In this document: positions 34,775-41,978 of the stretch, in pieces | Layout of the letters: each line of letters opens with the position of its first letter | Numbering within the stretch: position 1 is the first letter of the stretch | DNA from: Kitasatospora sp040298565 | GTDB lineage: Bacteria > Actinomycetota > Actinomycetes > Streptomycetales > Streptomycetaceae | Direction of reading: 5' to 3' | NCBI RefSeq assembly: GCF_040298565.1 | Contig: NZ_JBEPAK010000009.1 | Coordinates: 1 to 64,000, forward strand | Length of the DNA stretch: 64,000 nt | Made by a program: the position numbers and the translations under genes | Notes under the pieces: model-generated | What the model was told of the DNA's origin: nothing | Database searches by the model: none | The model's input: only the letters and a program-made list of their open reading frames with translations

Positions 34775-35065
34775 ATGTGCGGTGCGAAGGCCGGCGGGCC
34801 GGACCTGGCAGGAGTTGACGTGGCGAACGAGACGATCATCCAGGGTTCGGTGACCCGCGACGGTGAGCCGGTCAACGGCTACGTCCGGCTGCTGGACGAG
34901 GGCGGTGAGTTCACGGCCGAGGTGCCCACCTCGGCGACCGGCCAGTTCCGGTTCTTCGCCCGCCCGGGCAAGTGGACCCTGCGCGCGCTGGTCCCGGGCC
35001 AGACCGTGGACCGTCAGGTGGTGGCCTCCCAGGGCACCGCCGTCGAGGTCGCGATCGCGGTCTGA
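34775..35065 (+). CDS. DUF1416 protein
   Basis: 96 residues, predicted beta-sandwich (GSVTRDGEPVNGYVRLLDEG; GQFRFFARPGKWTLRALVPG), with an N-terminal MCGAK cysteine. The DUF1416 family nearly always follows the thiosulfate sulfurtransferase gene in actinobacteria and is probably a partner in sulfur transfer. Role not established. ATG 34775 follows GAAGGGAAG. Confidence 0.88.
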   Translation: MCGAKAGGPDLAGVDVANETIIQGSVTRDGEPVNGYVRLLDEGGEFTAEVPTSATGQFRFFARPGKWTLRALVPGQTVDRQVVASQGTAVEVAIAV

Positions 35066-35107
35066 CCGGACCCGGACCGGACCCCGGTCCCGGACCGGAC
35101 GATCACC

Positions 35108-35137
35108 CCGAGGGCCCTGCCGCGGCAGGGCCCTCGG
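35108..35137. terminator. 30-bp perfect palindrome (terminator)
   Basis: The whole 30 bp is self-complementary without a spacer (15-bp half-sites). It ends the sulfur operon; its right edge is three bases from the -10 box TACCGT of the next gene. Confidence 0.85.
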
Positions 35138-35152
35138 CCGTACCGTGGAGAG

Positions 35153-35443
35153 GTGCAGACACGGCGCCGGCGGCACTTCTACTACGCCATGATGGGCGTG
35201 TGCCTGGGCCTGTTCGTGCTGGCCTGGGGCGTGGTGCGGTTCTTCTCGGTGGGCGCCGCGGTGGGCATGTGCGTGGTCGCGATGGTCATCCCGCCGGCCG
35301 CGGCGGTGTTCGCCAACAAGCGCGACCCGGACGACGACTGGTGGAACGACCCGCGCTGGGACGACCCGAAGTGGGACGATCCCGGTCACGACCGGGACCG
35401 CCCCGACGAAGAGCCGCACGATTCCCGGGGCGGAGGGCGGTAG
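35153..35443 (+). CDS. DUF3099-type small membrane protein
   Basis: 96 residues with two transmembrane helices (YYAMMGVCLGLFVLAWGVVRF; GAAVGMCVVAMVIPPAAAVF). A striking acidic/Trp tail carries repeated WDDPKWDDP-like units. TACCGT (35141-35146) ends six bases before GTG 35153, so the mRNA is probably leaderless. Function unknown. Confidence 0.78.
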   Translation: MQTRRRRHFYYAMMGVCLGLFVLAWGVVRFFSVGAAVGMCVVAMVIPPAAAVFANKRDPDDDWWNDPRWDDPKWDDPGHDRDRPDEEPHDSRGGGR

Positions 35444-35480
35444 CGCCTGCCACGGCCCCGCACCCCGCCCGGGCGGCGGT

Positions 35481-35843
35481 TCAGTACACCAGCGCCTGGA
35501 CGTCGTTCGACATGATCTCGCTGACGAAGACCTGCGCGCCCGCGATCCGGACGCCCTCGACGGTGTCCTTCTGCTCGATCCCGCGCCGCGCGGCGCACTG
35601 GGTGCACAGCGTCACCGAGCCGGCCGCCAGGATCGACTCCAGCAGGTCCGGCAGCGGCGCCGCGTGCGGCAGTTCGAACTCCTTCGCCCTCCCCGGCAGG
35701 GCGAACCAGGAGGACTCCCCGGTCAGCCAGAGCGAGACCTCGATCCCGCTGGCGACGGCCACGGCCGCCACCGTGAAGGCCTGGGAGCACCGCTCCGGCG
35801 CATCCGCCCCGGCGGTGACCTTGATGACGAGCTTCTTCGACAT
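35481..35843 (-). CDS. DsrE-family protein
   Basis: 120 residues of the DsrE/DsrF/TusD fold (KLVIKVTAGADAPERCSQAF; GIEVSLWLTGES). The family takes part in sulfur relay. A CTQC motif (SVTLCTQCAARRG) provides candidate active cysteines. ATG 35843. It is divergent from the next genes and close to the rhodanese/DUF1416 pair, which fits sulfur handling. Confidence 0.85.
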   Translation of the reverse strand: MSKKLVIKVTAGADAPERCSQAFTVAAVAVASGIEVSLWLTGESSWFALPGRAKEFELPHAAPLPDLLESILAAGSVTLCTQCAARRGIEQKDTVEGVRIAGAQVFVSEIMSNDVQALVY

Positions 35844-36033
35844 GGCGCCACCTTAGAGGGCTCGTCGCCGCGGCCCGCCGTCATCCCGGAATCCCGTGGG
35901 GAAACCTTGGGCGGCGCCGGAGCGCGGGGGCGCGAAAGGCGACGTGGTGGGGCTCACCGCGACCGGCCCGGGCCCGGCGGATAGAGTGAGCGCCAGCAAA
36001 ATCCACCACACTGTCGCCGCCTGGGAGCCCCCC

Positions 36034-36141
36034 GTGTCCGGTCTGGAAATGTTCTTCGACGGTCTGCTGGCCCTCATGGCCGTGCTGATCACCTGGTTCG
36101 CCATCTTCTCGGTGATGAAGCTGTACCAGGGCCAGCGCTGA
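36034..36141 (+). CDS. 35-aa single-helix membrane protein
   Basis: Very short ORF, one transmembrane helix (LLALMAVLITWFAIFSVMKL) with a YQGQR cytoplasmic end. GTG 36034 is preceded by GGGAG and by a possible -10 TAGAGT at 35982-35987. Codon use is typical of a real gene (G/C at third positions). I know similar short ORFs at this place in streptomycetes, but no role. Confidence 0.6.
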   Translation: MSGLEMFFDGLLALMAVLITWFAIFSVMKLYQGQR

Positions 36142-36193
36142 GCCTGCCGTACGGTTGAGACAGACCGCACCGACCACGACAGCGACCAGGAAC

Positions 36194-36778
36194 ATGATCG
36201 AGATCCCCTCTGACCTCCACAAGGACGTCGTCCCGCTCGCCTTCCTCCTCGGCACCTGGGAGGGCGCGGGCGTCTATGACTTCCCCGGCACGGAGAAGTG
36301 CAACTTCGGCCAGGAGATCGTCATCCGCCACGACGGCCGGCCCTTCCTGGAGTTCCGTTCCCGCACCTGGGTGCTGAACGAGGAGGGCGAGAAGGTCCGT
36401 CCGCTGGAGAACGAGCACGCCTTCTGGCGCGTGACCAGCAACCACCACGGCACGAGCGGGGTCCGGGGGATCGAGATCTCCTCCCTCCGCGACGACGGCA
36501 CCGTCGAGATCTGGTACGGCGAACTGGCCGACGGCAAGCCGCAGGTCGACGTGGCCACCGACGCGGTGGCCCGGATCGAGGGCTCCCCGGAGTACTCCGG
36601 CGGCAAGCGGCTGTACGGCTTCGTGAACGGCGAGCTGCTCTGGGTCGGCGAGAAGGCCGCCCCGAACGTGCCGCTGCGCCCGTACATGTCCGCCCAGCTG
36701 AGGAAGGTGCTCAGCCCGGCCCAGCTGATCAAGGACATCAACGACCTGCCGGACGACGGCATCGCCTTCTTCAAGTAA
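36194..36778 (+). CDS. nitrobindin-like (DUF1794) heme-binding beta-barrel protein
   Basis: 194 residues. GTWEGAG (20-26) is the nitrobindin signature at the start of a ten-stranded barrel; FLEFRSRTW and WRVTSNHHG follow. Relatives bind ferric heme and isomerise peroxynitrite; this activity is inferred. ATG 36194 follows CAGGA; the upstream open frame is rejected. The gene ends with a hairpin that overlaps the nur promoter. Confidence 0.85.
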   Translation: MIEIPSDLHKDVVPLAFLLGTWEGAGVYDFPGTEKCNFGQEIVIRHDGRPFLEFRSRTWVLNEEGEKVRPLENEHAFWRVTSNHHGTSGVRGIEISSLRDDGTVEIWYGELADGKPQVDVATDAVARIEGSPEYSGGKRLYGFVNGELLWVGEKAAPNVPLRPYMSAQLRKVLSPAQLIKDINDLPDDGIAFFK

Positions 36779-36792
36779 GGCCCGCGCACGAG

Positions 36793-36821
36793 GTAGGGAC
36801 CGGCCCGCGGCCGGTCCCTAC
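36793..36821 (+). terminator. hairpin overlapping the nur -10 box
   Basis: Perfect 11-bp arms (36793-36803 and 36811-36821) with a 7-base loop. The right arm ends in TAC, which begins the TACACT hexamer (36819-36824), a likely -10 for nur. Confidence 0.75.
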
Positions 36822-36860
36822 ACTTGCATCAGGACCCCCGACCTTGGCAGGGACAGCACC

Positions 36861-37343
36861 GTGGCGGACACCGGCACCACCGACTGGCAGCTCTCCGGCG
36901 ACTGGCACCTCTCCGACGACTGGAAGGCCGACCTGCGCGAGCGCGGCTACCGGCTGACGCCGCAGCGCCAGCTCGTGCTGGAGGCCGTCGACGTCCTCGA
37001 CCACGCCACCCCCGACGACATCCTCAGCCACGTCCGCAAGACCGCCAGCGGCGTCAACATCTCCACCGTCTACCGGACCCTGGAGCTGCTGGAGGAACTG
37101 GGCCTGGTCTCGCACGCCCACCTCGGCCACGGCGCCCCGACCTACCACCTGGCCGGCCGCCACCACCACCTGCACCTGGTCTGCCGGGACTGCGAGAAGG
37201 TCACGGAGACCGGCACCGAGATCGCGCAGCCGCTGATCGACCGGCTGCGCGAGCAGCACGGCTTCGACACCGACCTCAAGCACTTCGCCATCTTCGGCCG
37301 CTGCGCCGACTGCGCCGCCGGGCACCGGGACGGCCGGTCGTAA
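36861..37343 (+). CDS. nur: Fur-family nickel regulator Nur
   Basis: 160-residue Fur-family repressor. The winged helix (GYRLTPQRQLVLEAVDVLDH; NISTVYRTLELLEELGLVSH) is followed by a His-rich metal site (YHLAGRHHHLHLVCRDC). The structural zinc cysteines are the CRDC and CADC pairs. Strong likeness to S. coelicolor Nur, which represses nickel uptake and Fe-superoxide dismutase genes with nickel. GTG 36861 follows CAGGGA; the N-terminus is about 15 residues longer than I remember for Nur. Confidence 0.88.
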   Translation: MADTGTTDWQLSGDWHLSDDWKADLRERGYRLTPQRQLVLEAVDVLDHATPDDILSHVRKTASGVNISTVYRTLELLEELGLVSHAHLGHGAPTYHLAGRHHHLHLVCRDCEKVTETGTEIAQPLIDRLREQHGFDTDLKHFAIFGRCADCAAGHRDGRS

Positions 37344-37353
37344 GCTGGCCGGT

Positions 37354-38325
37354 ATGACCGGTGTGAAGAGCCCGCTGCTTGCCCTGCCCGGAGCCGTCCC
37401 CGCCGAGGGGGCCGACGAGGGAGTCGCCGCCCACTACGGCGACATCTTCCGCGAGCAACGCAACCTCGCGCGGGGCACCGGCTTCGTGGACCTCTCGCAC
37501 CGCGGGGTGGTCACCGTCACCGGCGACGACCGCCTCTCCTGGCTGCACCTGCTGCTCACCCAGCACGTCAGCGGGCTGCAGCCGCAGCACGCCACCGAGG
37601 CCCTGGTGCTCTCCCCGAACGGGCACGTCGAGCACGCCCTCTACCTGGTCGACGACGGCACCACCACCTGGGCGCACGTCGAGCCCGGCACCCAGGGCGC
37701 ACTGGTCGCCTACCTGGAGAGCATGAAGTTCTTCTACCGGGTGGAGGTCGCCGACGCGACCGCCGACTACGCCGTGGTCCACCTGCCGGCCGGCTCCACC
37801 GCCTCGGTCGAGGGCGCCGCCGCGGTGCGCGAACTCCCGTACGGGCGCGACCTGTTCGTGCCGCGCGCCGAACTGGCCGGGCTCACCGAGAGGTACGGCC
37901 CGGCGGCCGGGGTGTGGGCGTACGAGGCGCTGCGGATCGAGGACCACCGGCCCCGGCTGGGCTTCGAGACCGACCACCGCACCATCCCGCACGAGGTCGA
38001 CTGGCTGCGCACCGCCGTCCACCTGCAGAAGGGCTGCTACCGCGGCCAGGAGACCGTCGCCCGGGTGCACAACCTGGGCCGCCCGCCGCGCCGGCTGGTC
38101 TTCCTGCACCTGGACGGCACCGAGGAGACCCTGCCCCCGCACGGCACCGAGGTGCGGCTGGCGGCCGAGCCGGACGGGCGGGCGCTGGGCTTCGTGACCT
38201 CCTCGGCCCGGCACCACGAGCTGGGGCCGATCGCGCTGGCGATCGTCAAGCGGAACGTCCCGGTGGACGCGGTGCTGCTGGCCGGGACGGTCCCGGGCAC
38301 CCAGGACGTGATCGTCCCGCAGTAG
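37354..38325 (+). CDS. ygfZ: YgfZ/GcvT-domain folate-binding protein
   Basis: 323-residue folate-dependent protein helping Fe-S cluster enzymes. The family signature KGCYRGQE is present (in LQKGCYRGQETVARVHNLG), with the GcvT-like domain before it. There is no Shine-Dalgarno. TAAGCT at 37341-37346 ends seven bases before the ATG, so the mRNA is probably leaderless and its -10 box contains the nur stop codon TAA. Confidence 0.9.
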   Translation: MTGVKSPLLALPGAVPAEGADEGVAAHYGDIFREQRNLARGTGFVDLSHRGVVTVTGDDRLSWLHLLLTQHVSGLQPQHATEALVLSPNGHVEHALYLVDDGTTTWAHVEPGTQGALVAYLESMKFFYRVEVADATADYAVVHLPAGSTASVEGAAAVRELPYGRDLFVPRAELAGLTERYGPAAGVWAYEALRIEDHRPRLGFETDHRTIPHEVDWLRTAVHLQKGCYRGQETVARVHNLGRPPRRLVFLHLDGTEETLPPHGTEVRLAAEPDGRALGFVTSSARHHELGPIALAIVKRNVPVDAVLLAGTVPGTQDVIVPQ

Positions 38326-38405
38326 GCCGCGGGCCCGGGCCCTGGGCGCCGCCGCCCCGGACCGCTGGTCCCGGACCCGGGCCTCCGGGCCGCCGGGCCT
38401 CGGCC

Positions 38406-38846
38406 TCAGACCTCGACGAGGACGGTGAAGGGGCCGTCGTTGACCAGCGCCACCTGCATGTCGGCGCCGAACCGGCCCGTCTCCACCTTGGCGCCCAGCT
38501 CGCGCAGCCGGGCGACCACCTCGTCCACCAGGGGTTCGGCGACCGGGCCGGGGGCCGCGGCGTTCCAGGTGGGGCGGCGGCCCTTGCGGGCGTCGCCGTA
38601 GAGCGTGAACTGGCTGATCACCAGCAGCGGGGCCCCGAGGTCCGAGCAGCTCTGCTCGACGCCCGCGTCGTCGGGGGGCAGCAGTCGCAGCGTCCAGAGC
38701 TTGCGGGCGAGTTGGGCGGCCTTGGCGGGGGTGTCGTCGTGGGTGACGCCGACCAGGACGCACAGCCCGGGCCCCTCGATCGCGCCGACGGTCTCTCCGG
38801 CCACGGTCACCCTGGCCTCGGTCACTCGCTGCACCACTGCTCGCAT
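38406..38846 (-). CDS. dtd: D-aminoacyl-tRNA deacylase
   Basis: 146 residues. Removes D-amino acids mischarged on tRNA. The start MRAVVQRVTEARVTV and the motifs SQFTLYGD and LVNDGPFTV (the Gly-cisPro site, normally NxGPVT) are characteristic. ATG 38846; CACAAT ends about six bases upstream, so it may be leaderless. The longer open frame to 39062 is not supported. Confidence 0.93.
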   Translation of the reverse strand: MRAVVQRVTEARVTVAGETVGAIEGPGLCVLVGVTHDDTPAKAAQLARKLWTLRLLPPDDAGVEQSCSDLGAPLLVISQFTLYGDARKGRRPTWNAAAPGPVAEPLVDEVVARLRELGAKVETGRFGADMQVALVNDGPFTVLVEV

Positions 38847-39317
38847 GCCGCCATTGTGCCGGAGCCGCCGTACCGGTCCCGTCGTGGCCCGGGGGCGCAC
38901 ATCGGGGGCGCGCACACCGGTGGCGCGCGCCGTGAAGCGCGCGCCTGCGCAGGGTCGGGCGCCACTCTTCCTGCGGAAAGGACCGGTCATATCAGCCACC
39001 CCCGTTCGCCAGGGGGCCGTTCGGGTGCACGGTCGGTGCGCGCGCGCCGGGTGGGGTGGCACGCTGGGGACCGTACGAGGGCCCGGCGCGCCTGGAGGTC
39101 CGCCGCACCGGGCCGGGCTCGGCCGGGAGGTCGAGCCGGTAGGTCAGGCGTTCTGGCCGGGTCGCCCCGGCGGGTGGTTCCGGCCGGGGGGCGGAACCGT
39201 TCGGATCCTCCGGTCGTGCCAACGGACGGACGCGCGAGCCCGTCGGGGGACGGGCCGGGCCGGCGGCAGGGACGGAGTGCCGCGAGCGGGCGGGATCGAC
39301 GACGGCAGGTGGGTTGC
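38847..39317. other. divergent spacer dtd / rsiG-like
   Basis: 471 bp between divergent genes, GC-rich, with a GCGCGC-flanked inverted repeat near 38915-38935 and a short AT-richer patch (GGTCATATCAG, 38984-38994). No coding region is supported. Promoters for both genes must lie here, but none is convincing. Confidence 0.4.
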
Positions 39318-39932
39318 ATGATGGACGCGAGCAGCGCGGCGGGGAACCGCCCCGGGCAGGTGGCGCAGGCCCCCGGGGCTCCCTCCTGGGCGGCCGGCCC
39401 GGACGGCGAGCCCGATCTGGAGCGGCTGGGCCTGGACCAGCTGCGCCTGCTGCGCCGGGAGACCCTGGCGCAGGAGGCCGACCTGTCCTACCTGCGGCGG
39501 CTGCTGCACGGCCGGATGGACATCCTGCGCGCCGAGCTCGACCGGCGCCCCGGCGGCAACCCCGCCCGCGCCGCCCGGCCGGCGGGCGACGGCGGCGGCG
39601 AGCTGCTGGACCGGCTGCCCGCGATCCTGGCCGACGCGCCCTCCACCGTGCGGCGCTCGGCCCGGCACGTCACCCTGGGGCCGCCGCGCACCCAGGAGTC
39701 GCAGCTGGAGGCGGACGCCCTGATGGGCGACGTCCAGCTCGCCGACCTGGCCGCGCACCCCGCCGAGGAGCTGCTGGCCGCGCTGGAACGGCTGCGCGCG
39801 CACGAGCGCGAGGTCTCCGGACGGCGCCGGCGCCTGCTGCGGACGGCCGACGGTTGCAGTGCCGAGATCACCCGCAGGTACCGTGATGGGGAAGCACGGG
39901 TCGACGACCTGCTCTCCGAGAGGCCGCTCTGA
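39318..39932 (+). CDS. rsiG: RsiG-like anti-sigma factor with altered c-di-GMP motifs
   Basis: 204 residues, two long helices separated by a linker, as in RsiG, which sequesters sporulation sigma factor WhiG when bound to c-di-GMP. The binding motif E-X3-S-X2-R-X3-Q-X3-D occurs twice with exact spacing, but with the Gln replaced: E53-S57-R60-H64-D68 and E163-S167-R170-L174-D178. The C-terminus SAEITRRYRDGEARVDDLLS is family-like. Two tandem ATGs (39318, 39321) and a GTG at 39309 are possible starts. The gene name is by similarity and synteny recalled from S. coelicolor. Confidence 0.75.
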   Translation: MMDASSAAGNRPGQVAQAPGAPSWAAGPDGEPDLERLGLDQLRLLRRETLAQEADLSYLRRLLHGRMDILRAELDRRPGGNPARAARPAGDGGGELLDRLPAILADAPSTVRRSARHVTLGPPRTQESQLEADALMGDVQLADLAAHPAEELLAALERLRAHEREVSGRRRRLLRTADGCSAEITRRYRDGEARVDDLLSERPL

Positions 39933-40002
39933 CCGGGTGAGTCGTCGCGGGCGGGGGGGCCCGGCTTCCTCCCGGTCCACCCCCGCCCCCGGAAGGCTCC
40001 CG

Positions 40003-40962
40003 ATGTCGCAGTCCGCCAACCCGCCCGTGCTCGCCGAGGTCGTCCGCTCGGGCTTCACCGAGGGCCGCCACCACGGCTCCCTCGTCCTGCTCGCCGCCGA
40101 CGGTTCGGTGGAGTTCGCGCTGGGCGACCCCGACGCGCCGGTCTTCCCCCGCTCGACGGCCAAGCCGTTCCAGGCGGTGGCCACCCTGCGGGCCGGGCTG
40201 GCGATCGAGGGCGAGCTGCTGGCGCTGGCGGCCTCCAGCCACTCCGCAGAATCGTTTCACCTCGAAGGGGTCCGGGCGATCCTGGGCGCGGCCGGACTCG
40301 ACGAGTCCGCCCTGCGCACCCCGGCCGACCTGCCGCTCGACGAGACCGAGGCGGAGCTGCTGCTCGGCGCGGGCGGTGGGCGCGCCCCGATCCTGATGGA
40401 CTGCTCCGGCAAGCACGCCGGCTGGCTGGCCGCCTGCGTCGCCAACGGCTGGGACACCGCGGGCTACCTCGACCCGGCCCACCCGATCCAGCGGCTGGCC
40501 CGCGAGGCGCTGGAGGAGGCCACCGGCGAGACCCCCGCGCACGCCGGGGTGGACGGCTGCGGCGCCCCGCTGCTGGCCGTCACGCTGACCGGCCTGGCCC
40601 GCGGCTACCGCGGTCTGGTGCTGGCCGCCGAGGGCACCGTCCAGCGCCGCGTCGCCGACGCGATGCGCGCCCACCCCGAGTACGTGGCCGGCACCCGCCG
40701 GGCCGACACCTGGCTGATGCGGGCCGTCCCCGGCGCGCTCTCCAAGATGGGCGCGGAGGCCGTCCAGGTCGTCGCCCTGCCGGACGGCCGGGCGCTCGCC
40801 TTCAAGATCGACGACGGTGCCGAGCGGGCCCGCGGCCCGGTCCTGGCGGCCGCGCTGCGCCGGCTGGGCCTGACCGGCGCGCAGGAGACCGTCGAGCGGA
40901 TAAGCGCGGCCCCGCTGCTCGGCGGCGGCGTCCCGGTCGGCGAGGTGCGGGCGGCGTTCTGA
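40003..40962 (+). CDS. asparaginase (Rhizobium etli-type family)
   Basis: 319 residues of the asparaginase II family (PF06089) typified by the Rhizobium etli enzyme, unrelated to E. coli AnsB. Recognisable segments are SGFTEGRHHGSLVLLAADG, RSTAKPFQAVA and MDCSGKHAGWLAACVANGW. Predicted to hydrolyse L-asparagine to aspartate and ammonia. ATG 40003 follows GGAAGG; the frame open to 39859 overlaps rsiG and is rejected. Confidence 0.88.
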   Translation: MSQSANPPVLAEVVRSGFTEGRHHGSLVLLAADGSVEFALGDPDAPVFPRSTAKPFQAVATLRAGLAIEGELLALAASSHSAESFHLEGVRAILGAAGLDESALRTPADLPLDETEAELLLGAGGGRAPILMDCSGKHAGWLAACVANGWDTAGYLDPAHPIQRLAREALEEATGETPAHAGVDGCGAPLLAVTLTGLARGYRGLVLAAEGTVQRRVADAMRAHPEYVAGTRRADTWLMRAVPGALSKMGAEAVQVVALPDGRALAFKIDDGAERARGPVLAAALRRLGLTGAQETVERISAAPLLGGGVPVGEVRAAF

Positions 40963-41065
40963 GGCGTGCCTCCGGGCGGCCCCCGGCGGACGCCGCCGGG
41001 GTGCGGGCGGACCCGGGCCGGTGCACGGTGGACCGGGGGCCGTCGCACAGCTGAGGGAGTCCGCC

Positions 41066-41275
41066 ATGACCGACCACGTGTACCGGGTGACCGAGATCGT
41101 CGGGTCCTCGACCGAGAGCGTCGACGCCGCGATCCGCAACGGGGTGGAGCGGGCCTCCCGGACGTTGCGCAACCTCGACTGGTTCGAGGTGTCGCAGGTC
41201 CGGGGCCACCTGGAGGACGGCCGGATCAAGCACTACCAGGTGTGCATGAAGGTCGGGTTCCGGCTGGAGGACTGA
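41066..41275 (+). CDS. dodecin
   Basis: 69-residue flavin-binding protein that forms dodecameric spheres and buffers riboflavin/FMN or CoA. The sequence HVYRVTEIVGSSTESVDAAI and the WFEVSQVRGHLEDGRIKHYQ strand region are typical. ATG 41066 has GAGGGAG upstream. Confidence 0.93.
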   Translation: MTDHVYRVTEIVGSSTESVDAAIRNGVERASRTLRNLDWFEVSQVRGHLEDGRIKHYQVCMKVGFRLED

Positions 41276-41311
41276 GCCCCCGGAAAGCCCACCGGCCGTC
41301 CTCGGACACGA

Positions 41312-41356
41312 CAGGGGCCGGGGCACGCGGATTCCCTCCGCGCGCCCCGGCCCCTG
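41312..41356. terminator. bidirectional terminator dodecin / ppa
   Basis: Perfect 13-bp arms (41312-41324 and 41344-41356) with a 19-base loop that has its own inverted repeat, between convergent genes. Confidence 0.8.
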
Positions 41357-41410
41357 GCTGTCCCGACCCCGCCCCGAACCGTCCTGGTCGAGCCGGACCG
41401 GAACGACGGC

Positions 41411-41902
41411 TCAGTGGCCGCCCTGCTCCGCGAGGCGCTTGATCGAAGCGGTGACCTCAGCCTCGGCCTCGGCACGGCCGACCCAGTTGGCGCCCTCGAC
41501 GGACTTGCCGGGCTCCAGGTCCTTGTAGACCTCGAAGAAGTGCTGGATCTCCAGGCGGTCGAACTCCGACACGTGGTGGATGTCGCGCAGGTGCTCCCAG
41601 CGCGGGTCCGTCGCCGGGACGCAGAGCAGCTTGTCGTCGCCGCCGGCCTCGTCGGTCATGTGGAACATGCCGATGGCACGGCACTTGATCAGGCAGCCCG
41701 GGAAGGTCGGCTCGTCCAGGATGACCAGGGCGTCCAGCGGGTCGCCGTCCTCGCCGAGCGTGCCCTCGACGTAGCCGTAGTCGGCCGGGTAGCGGGTCGA
41801 GGTGAAGAGCATCCGGTCGAGCCGCAGACGGCCGGTCTCGTGGTCGACCTCGTACTTGTTACGCGAGCCCTTCGGGATTTCGATAAGGACGTCGAACTCC
41901 AA
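41411..41902 (-). CDS. ppa: inorganic pyrophosphatase
   Basis: 163-residue family I pyrophosphatase; hydrolyses PPi to drive biosynthesis. EFDVLIEIPKGSRNKYEVDH, DYGYVEGTLGEDGDPLDALV and the metal-binding DGDPLD are diagnostic. The start is a TTG at 41902 preceded by GGAGGAA; the open frame begins at another TTG four codons upstream, inside the ribosome site. Confidence 0.95.
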   Translation of the reverse strand: MEFDVLIEIPKGSRNKYEVDHETGRLRLDRMLFTSTRYPADYGYVEGTLGEDGDPLDALVILDEPTFPGCLIKCRAIGMFHMTDEAGGDDKLLCVPATDPRWEHLRDIHHVSEFDRLEIQHFFEVYKDLEPGKSVEGANWVGRAEAEAEVTASIKRLAEQGGH

Positions 41903-41978
41903 CGCTTCCTCCAAGGTAGGGACTGACAGAATCCAAGTGTCTCCTACGGGAGCGAGTGCTCAGGAAAGGGGCCGGTCG

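Noticed and set aside
39859..40002. N-terminal extension of the asparaginase from 39859
   Set aside because: It overlaps the rsiG-like gene and is Arg/Ser/Pro-rich. ATG 40003 has a good ribosome site and family-like start.
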